A stretch of 64,000 nucleotides of DNA. It comes from JALZAI01 sp038212215 (GTDB taxonomy: Bacteria; Actinomycetota; Actinomycetes; Mycobacteriales; Jatrophihabitantaceae). Made by a program: the position numbers and the translations under genes. The stretch covers positions 42,076-106,075 of the forward strand of contig JBBQUT010000011.1 in assembly GCA_038212215.1 (NCBI GenBank), written 5' to 3'. Within the stretch, counting starts at the first letter, position 1; every line of letters starts with the position of its first letter. The notes under the pieces are model-generated. The model did no database searches. It saw only the letters and a program-made list of their open reading frames with translations, and was not told the DNA's origin. Below are positions 24,975 through 34,325 of this stretch, piece after piece.

Positions 24975-26636
24975 CTAGCTCGTCTCGTCGGACGGGTTGT
25001 CGCTGCCGCCCTGCTCCGACGCCTGCGGGGAATTGGTCTGTCCCTCGTTCGCGCCACGGCCAGGTCCGCCGGTCGACGACGCCGAACTGTCGTCGGTCGG
25101 CTGGAATTGCTTCTTGAAGTCCACAACGAGCTTTTCCATCTGCTCGTTGAGCTCGTCGTCGAACTTCTTCGCCGTCGCAAGGGTGTCGAACAATCCGTCC
25201 GCGTTGTGTGCGATGTAGTCCAGGAACTCGCCTTCGAAGCGACGGACGTCACCGATCTCGATGTCATCGAGGTGTCCGCGCGTGCCCGCCCAGATCGACG
25301 CGATCTCGCGACCGACCGGGAACGGTGACGACGCCGGCTGCTTGAGCAGCTCGACGAGACGCGCACCACGGGCGAGTTGCTGCTGGCTAGCTCGGTCCAG
25401 GTCCGACCCAAACGCCGCGAACGCCTCCAGTTCGCGGTACTGGGCGAGGTCCACACGCAACCGCCCGGCGACGTCGCGCATCGCCTTGGGCTGCGCGGCA
25501 CCGCCGACCCGCGACACCGAGATGCCGACGTTCACGGCCGGACGGACGCCGGAGTTGAACAGGTCGGTCTCGAGGAAGCATTGGCCGTCAGTGATCGAGA
25601 TGACGTTGGTCGGGATGTAGGCCGACACGTCATTGCCCTTGGTCTCGATGATCGGCAGGCCGGTCATCGAGCCGCCGCCGAGGTCGTCGGACAGCTTTGC
25701 GCAGCGCTCCAGCAGCCGGCTGTGCAGGTAGAACACGTCGCCGGGGTAGGCCTCACGTCCCGGCGGACGGCGCAGCAGCAGCGACACGGCGCGGTAAGCC
25801 TCAGCCTGCTTGCTGAGGTCGTCGAAAATGATCAGGACGTGCATCCCCTGATACATCCAGTGCTGGCCGATCGCCGACCCGGTGTAGGGCGCGAGGTACT
25901 TAAACCCGGCGGAGTCCGACGCAGGCGCCGCAACGATCGTCGTGTATTCCATGGCGCCGGCTGCGTCCAGGGTCTGGCGGGCGGCTGCGATCGTCGAGCC
26001 CTTCTGTCCGATGGCCACATAGATGCAGCGCACCTGCTGCTTCGGATCCCCGGTCTTCCAGTTGTCGCGCTGGTTGATGATCGCGTCCAGGCAGACCGTC
26101 GTCTTGCCAGTCTGCCGGTCGCCGATGATCAGCTGGCGCTGACCGCGGCCGATGGCCGTCATCGCATCGATCGCCTTGATCCCCGTCAGCAGCGGCTCGC
26201 GGACCTCTTGGCGCTGCACGACGGTAGGCGCCTGCAATTCCAGCGCACGCCGCTCGTCCGACTCGATCTCGCCCTCCGCGTCGATGGGATCGCCCATCGG
26301 GTTGACGACACGGCCGAGGTAAGCGTCGCCCACGGGCACCGACAGGATTTCCCCGGTGCGCTTGACTTCCTGGCCTTCCTCGATCTTGGACGCGTCGCCC
26401 AGAATGACCACACCGATGTCGCGGACGTCGAGGTTGAGGGCAATGCCGAGCGTGCCGCCGCCGAACTCGAGTAACTCGTTTGTCATGGCGCTGGGCAGCC
26501 CCTCGACCCGCGCGATGCCATCTCCGGTCTCGGCAACGACGCCGACCTCCTCGCGAGAGGCGTCGGGCGAGTAGGAGGAGACGTAGCTCTCGATCGCTCC
26601 ACGGATCTCGTCTGCGGAGATCGTCAGCTCTGCCAT
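24975..26636 (-). CDS. atpA: ATP synthase F1 subunit alpha
   Basis: Non-catalytic nucleotide-binding subunit, 553 residues. Walker A GDRQTGKTT is near 170, and VGISVSRVGGAAQPKAM with the conserved Arg finger is near 378. After the normal end (EKLVVDFKKQF) there is an extension of about 40 residues rich in S, G, N, Q, E and D. Mycobacterial alpha subunits also have a C-terminal extension that suppresses ATP hydrolysis, but this one is of low complexity. It starts 51 bases after atpH. Confidence 0.97.
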   Translation of the reverse strand: MAELTISADEIRGAIESYVSSYSPDASREEVGVVAETGDGIARVEGLPSAMTNELLEFGGGTLGIALNLDVRDIGVVILGDASKIEEGQEVKRTGEILSVPVGDAYLGRVVNPMGDPIDAEGEIESDERRALELQAPTVVQRQEVREPLLTGIKAIDAMTAIGRGQRQLIIGDRQTGKTTVCLDAIINQRDNWKTGDPKQQVRCIYVAIGQKGSTIAAARQTLDAAGAMEYTTIVAAPASDSAGFKYLAPYTGSAIGQHWMYQGMHVLIIFDDLSKQAEAYRAVSLLLRRPPGREAYPGDVFYLHSRLLERCAKLSDDLGGGSMTGLPIIETKGNDVSAYIPTNVISITDGQCFLETDLFNSGVRPAVNVGISVSRVGGAAQPKAMRDVAGRLRVDLAQYRELEAFAAFGSDLDRASQQQLARGARLVELLKQPASSPFPVGREIASIWAGTRGHLDDIEIGDVRRFEGEFLDYIAHNADGLFDTLATAKKFDDELNEQMEKLVVDFKKQFQPTDDSSASSTGGPGRGANEGQTNSPQASEQGGSDNPSDETS

Positions 26637-26687
26637 CTTCTATGTCCTCTGCTATTCGGTCTGCGTATGTCGATGAAACTTTTGCCG

Positions 26688-27512
26688 TCAGCCGCTGAAC
26701 GCGCTGCGCGCTCGTGTCAGCCGAGCCGAAATGCTGCCGTCGATGACCTCGTCACCGACCCGAACGATCAATCCCCCGCGGATACCGGGATCGATGGAGT
26801 AGCGGACGTCGATGCGCCGGTCATAGAGCCGTGACAGCGATGCGCCCAGGCTCGCTTCCTGCTCCTCGGTCAGATTCACTGCCGAGATGACGCGCGCCAC
26901 CGACCTGTCGCGACGCTGCGCCGCCAGTTCGATCAGGTCGTCGATAGCGAGTAACACGCTGCGCTTGCGATCACTGGAGACGGCGTGCTGCAGCAGGGCG
27001 AGGGTGATCGGGTGCACCTTTTGCCCGACGATGCTGTCGAGCAACTGCCGACGCCGATCCCCGGTCGCGGTCGGTTCGTCGAGTAAGGCAGTCAGGTTGG
27101 ACTCGCTGTCGAGGATGCGCTCGAAGCGGAACAGCTCGTCCTCGACGGTGTCCATCGCGTTCTCGTTCTCAGCGGCGGCCAACAGGACGTCATCGCCGGC
27201 CACCTCGATCGCGTCGAGCAGATCCCATGGCCCGGACCAGCGCAGCGAAACGGCGGCGCGTACGAGTTGCATCGCCGGATCGCTGATCTTGCCTTCGAGC
27301 AGCGCGGATGCGAGCCCGGCGCGCGCGTCGGCGGCCGTTGCCGGATCGGCCAGCATGCGCCGCAGCCGGGGCTGGGCGGACAGCACCGCCGCCACCGAGT
27401 ACAGCTCGGCTGCGAAGCCGGAACGGCGCTCGGTCGAGTCAAACTGCTCGATCGCGGACGCGACCCGTGGGCGCAGCGTCGCGAGCGCTTGGCGGCTGGC
27501 AGCGTGCATCAT
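26688..27512 (-). CDS. atpH: ATP synthase F1 subunit delta
   Basis: Peripheral-stalk subunit, 274 residues, longer than the roughly 180 residues of proteobacterial delta but usual for actinobacteria. The C-terminal segment ARVISAVNLTEEQEASL, then IDPGIRGGLIVRVGDEVIDGS, is diagnostic. It is a separate gene, not fused to subunit b as in mycobacteria. Its start overlaps the atpF stop by 4 bases. Confidence 0.95.
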   Translation of the reverse strand: MMHAASRQALATLRPRVASAIEQFDSTERRSGFAAELYSVAAVLSAQPRLRRMLADPATAADARAGLASALLEGKISDPAMQLVRAAVSLRWSGPWDLLDAIEVAGDDVLLAAAENENAMDTVEDELFRFERILDSESNLTALLDEPTATGDRRRQLLDSIVGQKVHPITLALLQHAVSSDRKRSVLLAIDDLIELAAQRRDRSVARVISAVNLTEEQEASLGASLSRLYDRRIDVRYSIDPGIRGGLIVRVGDEVIDGSISARLTRARSAFSG

Positions 27513-28084
27513 CGTGACGGGCCCGCCGAACTCTCGGCGTCTGACCGGGAGGCCGTCACGTCGTCGTTAGCTTCCAGGCCGGCGATGAAGGCGTCGACGG
27601 TCGCGCGCACCTGCGCGTCGTCGGACAACCGCTGGTCGAGAATCTTCTCCGACAGTTCCACGGCCAACGTGCCGATTTCCGAGCGCAGTTCGCGAACGAT
27701 GGCACCGCGCTGGCGGGTCAGCTGTTCGTCACCGCGAGCGACGATTCGCGCGGCCTCTTCCTGCGCCTGCTGGCGCATGTCCTCGACGGTGCGCTGCGCC
27801 TCGGCACGAGCGTTCTCGCGGATCTGCGCAGCTTCAGTGCGTGCTTCGGACAGCGCCCGCTGGTAGGCCGATTGCGCTTCGGCGAGCTTTTCGCGGGCGT
27901 TGTCGGCATCCTCCATCTGCTGGCGGATGATCTGCTGGCGCTCACGCATCGCCTTTTGGGCAGGCGGCAGGATGTAGCGCCAGATGATCGTGAGGATCAA
28001 CAGGAACGCGATGAATTCGGCAATGAACGTCGCGTTGGGCACCAGGAAGTTGTCTGCGGCGAGCACGGGCTGCGGGTGTGCCAT
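27509..28084 (-). CDS. atpF: ATP synthase F0 subunit b
   Basis: 191 residues: an N-terminal transmembrane helix (about 18-40, FIAEFIAFLLILTIIWRYIL) followed by the long charged amphipathic helix of the stator stalk (ERQQIIRQQMEDADNARE onward). Length is normal for a single b subunit. It overlaps atpH by 4 bases and lies 21 bases after atpE. Confidence 0.95.
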   Translation of the reverse strand: MAHPQPVLAADNFLVPNATFIAEFIAFLLILTIIWRYILPPAQKAMRERQQIIRQQMEDADNAREKLAEAQSAYQRALSEARTEAAQIRENARAEAQRTVEDMRQQAQEEAARIVARGDEQLTRQRGAIVRELRSEIGTLAVELSEKILDQRLSDDAQVRATVDAFIAGLEANDDVTASRSDAESSAGPSR

Positions 28085-28105
28085 GGCGTCGGTGTCTCTG
28101 TCGAA

Positions 28106-28369
28106 TCAGGCTACGGGAATGACGAAGACGAACAGGACCGCGAAGGCGAGGTTGATGAAGTACGCCGCCTCGACCAGGCCCACAGTAAGGAAGAACAAGG
28201 TCTGCAGCTGACCTTGAGCCTCGGGTTGGCGAGCCACACCCTGGATCAGCGAACTACCGGCCAGACCATCACCGATGGCGGCGCCGACCGCGCCACCGCC
28301 GAGCGCCAGCCCGCCGCCGATCAGACCACCGGCGATCTCCACTGATCCGTGTATTGGTGCCGTTGCCAT
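28106..28369 (-). CDS. atpE: ATP synthase F0 subunit c
   Basis: Proteolipid ring subunit, 87 residues, two membrane hairpin helices. Helix 1 has the packed glycine pattern GGGLALGGGAVGAAIGDG, the loop ARQPEAQ contacts F1, and helix 2 carries the proton-binding Glu67 in VGLVEAAYFINLAF. Ion-binding residues point to protons rather than sodium. It is separated from atpB by 84 bases. Confidence 0.97.
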   Translation of the reverse strand: MATAPIHGSVEIAGGLIGGGLALGGGAVGAAIGDGLAGSSLIQGVARQPEAQGQLQTLFFLTVGLVEAAYFINLAFAVLFVFVIPVA

Positions 28370-28453
28370 TGAGTTCTCCTCTAGTCCGTCAGGCGGAGCG
28401 AACGATTGTCGTGAGTAAGTCTTGTCGGTCGTGCGAGCACCTCTGTCGAGAGG

Positions 28454-29182
28454 TCAGTGCGCGCCCTCTTCCGAGGGCCTGATAGAGCTGAAGTACAGCA
28501 CGGTCAGCAGCCCGAAGATAAACGCCTGGATCAGCCCGATGAACGCATCGAACAGCTTCCAGATGATGTCCGGCGCCCAGAGCACGTAGGCCGGAAGCAG
28601 CGCGATCAGCGACACCATGATGACGCCGGAAAAGATATTGCCGAAGAGTCGCAGGGCGAGCGTGACGGGTCGCATGATTTCTTCGATCAGGTTCAGCGGC
28701 AGCAGCCACGGTGTCGGCGTGACGAGGTGGTGGTAGTAGCCGCGAAATCCCTTCTTACGAACTCCGGCGATGTGCATCCAACCGATGACGAAGATGGCCA
28801 AGGCGTAAGTGAGGTTCACGTCCGAAGCCGGCGGCGGCACGTACTCAGGCTTGTGCCCGGTGGGGATGATCGCCAGCCAGTTCGCGATGAGGATGAACAG
28901 GAACAGGGTCATCGCGAGCGGGACGACGAACGGGGCCGTGCGGATACCCATCGAGCCCTCGACCTGCTTCTCGACCTGATCCACGACCGTCTCGAAGAAC
29001 AGTTGGATTCCGCCCGGCTCCCGAGCACTGATCCGGCGGCGCATCAACAATCCGAGCGCGACGATGATGGCGCCGGCGATGAGTGTGCCGGTGATCGTGT
29101 CGCCGTTGAGCGTCACCCCGAACACGTGCCATTCGATGTGCTTTCCGACCTCGATAGTGATGGCCGTTGGCATCGTGCTCAT
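28454..29182 (-). CDS. atpB: ATP synthase F0 subunit a
   Basis: Proton-channel subunit, 242 residues, with about six transmembrane segments. The essential Arg lies in MRPVTLALRLFGNIFSG, and the last helix FGLLTVLYFSSI is normal. The N-terminal part lacks extra domains. Its ATG overlaps the atpI stop by 4 bases (ATGA). Confidence 0.96.
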   Translation of the reverse strand: MSTMPTAITIEVGKHIEWHVFGVTLNGDTITGTLIAGAIIVALGLLMRRRISAREPGGIQLFFETVVDQVEKQVEGSMGIRTAPFVVPLAMTLFLFILIANWLAIIPTGHKPEYVPPPASDVNLTYALAIFVIGWMHIAGVRKKGFRGYYHHLVTPTPWLLPLNLIEEIMRPVTLALRLFGNIFSGVIMVSLIALLPAYVLWAPDIIWKLFDAFIGLIQAFIFGLLTVLYFSSIRPSEEGAH

Positions 29183-29580
29183 ACCGTGGGACGCAGACTA
29201 CGAAACACCGGAAGCGCCGCCCCGACGAGCATCATCACGTGGAAGACGGCCAGGCCGACGAACACGCCGATGCCGTCCGGCCGAACGAGCATCGCGATAC
29301 CGATCGCCAACAGCGTGACCGCACCGAGTCGCACCATCACGCCGCGGCGTAGGCGCGCCTTACCCTGCGCGAAGTCAGCCGCGGCCTGCAATACCGAGCG
29401 CTGCAGCAGCCAGTTGTTGGCTGCGCCCAGCGCGAGACCGATCGTGCCGAACACACCCATCAACGGGTGCCCGGCGAGGGCGAGCACGATGATGCTCACC
29501 GCACCCAGCACGGCGCTCAGCATCGCCGATCTGCGCAGATTCGCAACGGCGGACACCGGGGTGAACACGGCCGGTTCCAC
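29179..29580 (-). CDS. atpI: ATP synthase protein I-like membrane protein
   Basis: 133 residues with four predicted transmembrane helices. The segment GTIGLALGAANNWLLQRS and the position just before atpB match actinobacterial AtpI-like proteins, which help assemble the c ring and a subunit. Sequence conservation in the family is low, so the assignment rests mostly on context. It lies 15 bases downstream of the AtpZ-like gene. Confidence 0.82.
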   Translation of the reverse strand: MEPAVFTPVSAVANLRRSAMLSAVLGAVSIIVLALAGHPLMGVFGTIGLALGAANNWLLQRSVLQAAADFAQGKARLRRGVMVRLGAVTLLAIGIAMLVRPDGIGVFVGLAVFHVMMLVGAALPVFRSLRPTV

Positions 29581-29595
29581 TAGTCAGTTCTCCAG

Positions 29596-29799
29596 TCAGC
29601 TCAAGTAAGTACGGATAGTCATGACGATATAGGCGACGGCCCCAGCAATCCCGGCAAGCAACCCGACGAAGAGGAATATCGGAAGTGTGCCCAGAATGTG
29701 GTCGGCCAACCAACCCGCGCCGACACCCATGGCTACGGAGCCCGCCGTCACCGCTCCCATTCCCAGCAACTGCGACCAACCGAGTTCAGCGCGGGCCAT
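29596..29799 (-). CDS. AtpZ/AtpI-family small membrane protein
   Basis: 67 residues with two hydrophobic helices (about 12-32 and 38-60): GMGAVTAGSVAMGVGAGWLAD, then LPIFLFVGLLAGIAGAV and YIVMTIR. This two-helix layout with paired glycines is that of AtpZ-type F0F1-associated proteins. It is the first clear gene of the atp operon. A short leader reading frame ends 14 bases upstream. Confidence 0.8.
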   Translation of the reverse strand: MARAELGWSQLLGMGAVTAGSVAMGVGAGWLADHILGTLPIFLFVGLLAGIAGAVAYIVMTIRTYLS

Positions 29800-29813
29800 C
29801 GCTCACCGATCGC

Positions 29814-29852
29814 CTAATGGCTCGTCGACGCCTGTGCTTCGGGATCACTCAC
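29814..29852 (-). CDS. Possible 12-residue leader peptide before the atp operon
   Basis: A GTG with a good ribosome-binding site (GAGGAG, 6 bases upstream) opens a frame of 12 codons (MSDPEAQASTSH) ending in TAG 14 bases before the atpZ-like ATG. The atpZ-like gene itself has only a weak site, so translation of the short frame could deliver ribosomes to it. No regulatory codon run is obvious. Confidence 0.35.
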   Translation of the reverse strand: MSDPEAQASTSH

Positions 29853-29936
29853 GGGCGGCTCCTCGAGTACGCAACGTCCGGAATTAAACACCTTGCCGCT
29901 CGCTCGGAGGAGTACTTCTCCCCTGTTTCGGCAACA

Positions 29937-29951
29937 TTGTGAAAATATCAC
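29937..29951. promoter_or_regulatory. CRP/FNR-like palindrome upstream of the atp operon
   Basis: The sequence tgtgaaaatatcaca is a TGTGA/TCACA inverted repeat with 5 bases between the half-sites, one less than the standard CRP spacing. It lies about 140-150 bases upstream of the first atp gene in an AT-richer island. A CRP/FNR-type regulator is an inference; it may simply be part of the wecA 3' region. Confidence 0.3.
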
Positions 29952-29966
29952 AGCGCTCAGGCGCTG
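29951..29966 (-). terminator. Possible terminator of the wecA transcript
   Basis: On the minus strand the stem CAGCGC-CTGA-GCGCTG is followed by TGATATTTTCAC, directly after the wecA stop. The stem is short (6 pairs) but perfect, and the T-rich tail supports an intrinsic terminator. Confidence 0.5.
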
Positions 29967-29967
29967 C

Positions 29968-31176
29968 TTATGGCGCACCCCGCCCCGCGCCGGAGCGGCT
30001 CGCGTCGGCGCGCCACTGCGCCTGATCAGGGAAATGCGCGACGCGACGGCGCCGCTGCACACGAGGCACGATGAGCATCATCGTTCCGACCGCAACGGCA
30101 GCCATCACCAGCACGACCAAAACCCAGGTGTCGTGCAACAGCGAGTAGGCCGTGGAGCCGAAGGCGAGCAGGAAAGTCCAGAAATACATGAGCAGCACTG
30201 CACGGCGGTGACTGTGCCCGAGTTCGAGGAGCCGATGATGCAAGTGGCGCTTGTCCGGCGCGAAGGGAGACTGCCGGCGACTCATTCGCCGCACCACCGC
30301 AAGCATCAGGTCGATGAGCGGAATGGCGAGCACAGCGGCGGTGAGCAGCAGCGGCAGCGCGATGGGCAGGTACTTACCGGCATTGTCGAGCGTCTGTGGG
30401 TCGGTGCTGGTCGTCGCGGTGGTCGCGGCCGCCGCGAGCATCAAGCCGATCAGCATCGATCCGGAATCGCCCATGAACACTCGCGCGGGCACGAAGTTGT
30501 GCGGCAGGAAACCGATGCACGCGCCGACCAGCACTGCGCTGAGCAAGGTGGGGGCCGCCGCGACGTCGATGCGATGGTTCTGCGCGAGGTTGTAGGAGAA
30601 CACGAAGAACGACGCTGCCGCGATCGCGGTCACCCCGGCCGCGAGACCGTCCAGGCCGTCGATGAAGTTGATCGCGTTGACCGTCACGACGATCAACAGG
30701 ATCGTCAGCGGGATGGCGATGTCACGGCTCAGGATGAAGGTCCCGTTGTCCCCGAAAGGCAGGTAGAGAAAAGCGAGCTGCACGCCACCGCGGGTCACCA
30801 TCAAGCCGGTGGCGAGCACCTGCCCGGCGAGCTTGGTGATCGAGTCGAGCTCGTATCGGTCGTCCAACGCCCCGATGAAGCAGATCAGCACGGCCGACGC
30901 CATGATCCACTGGAATTCTGGGCCTTTGTCGAAGGCAGCGCTCAGCGTAGGAAGCTGTCGGGCGACAAACACCGCCAGCGACAGTCCGGTCAGGATGGCC
31001 AACCCGCCCAGGCGCGGGATCGCGACAGCGTGCACATCACGGTCACGCGGACGCGCGATCGCGCCCCAGGCAACGGCGATCCCGCGGGCAATCGGGGTGG
31101 TGAGGAAGGTGCCGGCGCCCGCGACCGCGGCGACGAGCACGTACTCGAGGCTCGGATGGGTGCCGGCTGAGCTCAT
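29968..31176 (-). CDS. wecA: Undecaprenyl-phosphate GlcNAc-1-phosphate transferase (WecA-like)
   Basis: MraY/WecA-family integral membrane glycosyl-1-phosphate transferase, 402 residues, about 11 helices. It starts a cell-wall polymer (arabinogalactan- or teichoic-type linkage unit) on a polyprenyl phosphate. Motifs present: ARPRDRDVHAVAIPRLGG, GALDDRYELD (Asp pair), NFIDGLDGLAAG, FMGDSGSM and KRHLHHRLLELGHS. The stop is followed by a short hairpin. It overlaps sua5 by 4 bases, so sua5-wecA are coupled. Confidence 0.93.
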   Translation of the reverse strand: MSSAGTHPSLEYVLVAAVAGAGTFLTTPIARGIAVAWGAIARPRDRDVHAVAIPRLGGLAILTGLSLAVFVARQLPTLSAAFDKGPEFQWIMASAVLICFIGALDDRYELDSITKLAGQVLATGLMVTRGGVQLAFLYLPFGDNGTFILSRDIAIPLTILLIVVTVNAINFIDGLDGLAAGVTAIAAASFFVFSYNLAQNHRIDVAAAPTLLSAVLVGACIGFLPHNFVPARVFMGDSGSMLIGLMLAAAATTATTSTDPQTLDNAGKYLPIALPLLLTAAVLAIPLIDLMLAVVRRMSRRQSPFAPDKRHLHHRLLELGHSHRRAVLLMYFWTFLLAFGSTAYSLLHDTWVLVVLVMAAVAVGTMMLIVPRVQRRRRVAHFPDQAQWRADASRSGAGRGAP

Positions 31177-31814
31177 CCGGAGATGTCCGCAACAACCGTG
31201 CGCAGCTCGTCGATGCTCACCGCGCCGGCGCGCAGCACCTTGGGTACTTGTCCGGTCACGTCGACAATGGTGGACGCGATGCCGGTACGGGCGACGCCGC
31301 CGTCGAGGTAGACCGCCACGTCGTCGCCGAGGTGCAGCTGCGCGTCTTGGGCCGTCAGCGCCGGCGGCTGACCAGTGCGGTTGGCGCTCGACACGCCCAT
31401 CGGGCCGGTGCTTTCGAGCAGCTCGATCGCGACCGGGTGCAGCGGCATTCGCACCGCGACCGTCCCGCGCGCGTCACCGAGATCCCAGCTGAGCGACGGA
31501 GCATGCTCGATGACCAGGGTCAGCCCGCCGGGCCAGAACGCTTCGATCAGATCCCAGGTACGCGTGGTGACGTTGCTCGCGAGGCCCTCGATCGTCGACC
31601 ACGACCCGACGAGGACGGGCACTGGCAGGTCCCGGCCACGTCCCTTCGCGGCGACAAGTTCGGCGATCGCCACCGAGTCGAACGCGTCGGCCCCGATGCC
31701 GTACACGGTGTCGGTCGGTAGCACGACGAGTTGACCGGACGCGACGCAGTGCGCAGCCGACGAAAGCGCGGCGCTGCGCACCATCGCGTCGTTGCAGTTG
31801 TAGTAGAGCGCCAC
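31173..31814 (-). CDS. Threonylcarbamoyl-AMP synthase (Sua5/YrdC)
   Basis: 213 residues. Makes threonylcarbamoyl-adenylate for the t6A37 modification of ANN-decoding tRNAs. LPTDTVYGIGADA binds substrate, KGRGRDLPVPVLV is the KxR motif variant, and PMGVSSANRTGQPP is conserved. GTG at 31814 is preferred because GAGGGGG precedes it; an ATG at 31784 would remove the N-terminal strand. It follows prmC by 26 bases. Confidence 0.93.
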   Translation of the reverse strand: MALYYNCNDAMVRSAALSSAAHCVASGQLVVLPTDTVYGIGADAFDSVAIAELVAAKGRGRDLPVPVLVGSWSTIEGLASNVTTRTWDLIEAFWPGGLTLVIEHAPSLSWDLGDARGTVAVRMPLHPVAIELLESTGPMGVSSANRTGQPPALTAQDAQLHLGDDVAVYLDGGVARTGIASTIVDVTGQVPKVLRAGAVSIDELRTVVADISG

Positions 31815-31840
31815 CGGACCCCCTCGTAGGTCATCCTGCC

Positions 31841-32700
31841 TCAGCCGGCTGTGCTCGGTGCGGCAACCCGGCGGGCCGTGGCGAACCGGGGCCGTGCGGC
31901 GAGGTCGGTGTGCCCGGCGATCCGCCGCCACCGACCGTCCGCGCGCAGCAGTTCGAGCACAGCCACGGCGTGCGTGTCGTCGTGTTCGAGGGCCAGTTCG
32001 CCCCCCGCACGCAGCAACTCGGCGGCGCGGGCGATGACGGCCGGGATCACGCTCATCCCGTCTGTGCCTGCGAAAACTGCCTCGGGCGGGTCGGCGTGCA
32101 CCTCGGGTTCGACGACTGTCGTGCGCGGGACGTAGGGCGGGTTGCTGACGATTGCGTCCACCTGCCCGCCGAGCTCCGACAGGAGTTCCGAGTCGGCGAC
32201 GTCCGCAGCCACGACCGTCACCCCCGCGCGCGCAGCGTCGACATTGCGGCGCAGCCACTTCAGCGCAGCCGTGGCACATTCGACGGCGTAGACGCGGGCG
32301 CCGGGGTGCTCGGTCGCGATCGCCAGCGCCAGCGCTCCCGACCCTGCGCACAGATCGACTACGAGCGGACGCGCGAGGTCGGCCAGCCCCGGCAGTACGG
32401 CGTCGACGAGCAATTCAGTCTCCGGCCGCGGCACGAACACGCCCGGCCCGACGGCGAGATCCAAGTAGCGAAACGGTGCTCGCCCGACGATGTACTGCAG
32501 CGGTTCGCGCGCCACGCGCCGGCGCACAAGTTCGGCGAATCGCTCGTCGTCCGCCGGTTCGAGTTCGTCGATCAGCGGTAGCCGCGGGCGGGCGACGCCG
32601 AGCACGTGGGCCAGCACCAGTTCGGCGTCGACGCGCGGCGAGCCGACCCCCGCCGCCGCGAACTGCGCGATCGCGTCGGCCAGGGCCGCGCGGGCGGCGG

Positions 32701-32704
<4 letters not shown>
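31841..32704 (-). CDS. prmC: Peptide chain release factor N5-glutamine methyltransferase PrmC
   Basis: 287 residues. SAM-dependent enzyme that methylates the Gln of the GGQ motif of release factors. SAM motif VVDLCAGSGALALAIA is near 115, and the Gln-binding NPPY is at 188-191. Its start overlaps the prfA stop by 4 bases, placing the modifying enzyme next to its substrate RF1. Confidence 0.96.
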
Positions 32705-33771
<1,067 letters not shown>

Positions 33772-33813
33772 CTGCTTGCCTCCTATCCGCTCGGCCTCCT
33801 GCGCGCACGAGAA

Positions 33814-33858
33814 CGGCGCCCGCCGCCGCCCCCGTTGCGGGGCGGACGGCGGGCGCCG
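33814..33858 (-). terminator. Strong hairpin between rpmE and prfA
   Basis: A very GC-rich inverted repeat begins with cggcgcccgccg and ends with cggcgggcgccg, with an inner CGCCCC/GGGGCG arm and a CGTTG loop. It lies 10 bases after the rpmE stop (minus strand). There is no U-run, as is common in high-GC actinobacteria, so it may end the transcript or protect its 3' end. Confidence 0.65.
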
Positions 33859-33867
33859 TCGGTAGAG

Positions 33868-34086
33868 CTAGGAGCTGCGGACGCGCTTGCCGTAGCGCTT
33901 CTCGAACTTGTCGACGCGACCGCCGACGTCCATGATCTTCTGCTTGCCGGTGTAGAACGGGTGGCAGGCCGAGCACACGTCGGCGTGCAGCACGCCGGAC
34001 TTGGCGGTGCTGCGCGTGGTGAAGGAGTTGCCGCAGGAACAGGTCACCTCGGTGACCACGTACGCGGGGTGAATGTCGTTCTTCAT
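33868..34086 (-). CDS. rpmE: 50S ribosomal protein L31, zinc-binding form
   Basis: 72 residues. The zinc-ligand Cys residues are at 16, 18, 38 and 41 (TCSCGN and DVCSACHPFYTG), so this is the C+ type of L31 rather than the zinc-free paralogue. KIMDVGGRVDKFEKRYGKR is the conserved end. It stands alone between two hairpin terminators. Confidence 0.97.
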   Translation of the reverse strand: MKNDIHPAYVVTEVTCSCGNSFTTRSTAKSGVLHADVCSACHPFYTGKQKIMDVGGRVDKFEKRYGKRVRSS

Positions 34087-34260
34087 GCTGGATCCCTTCG
34101 ACCGCTGCGGCGCTTGCGAGCCGCGCGATGAATCAGTGGCTCCGGGTCGTCGCGCCTGAGCGGCGGACGTGAACCGGAACCGGGTGATGTCTGCGTTCAG
34201 TCTGCCAGTCGCAACGGTGGTATCCAAAACCTGGCAAGCCAAACACGCCATGGGAACGCG

Positions 34261-34292
34261 AGAGCCGGCCGGGGCATTCCCCGGCCGACTCT
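34261..34292 (-). terminator. Terminator after the sugar ABC operon
   Basis: Stem CGGCCGGGG / CCCCGGCCG with a CATT loop, extended by AGAG/CTCT arms. It lies 34 bases after the last ABC permease gene. The stem is 9 perfect GC pairs plus 4 more after a mismatch. Confidence 0.75.
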
Positions 34293-34325
34293 GGCGTTGC
34301 GAGCTGCTTTCGCGTGGTGAGCTGG

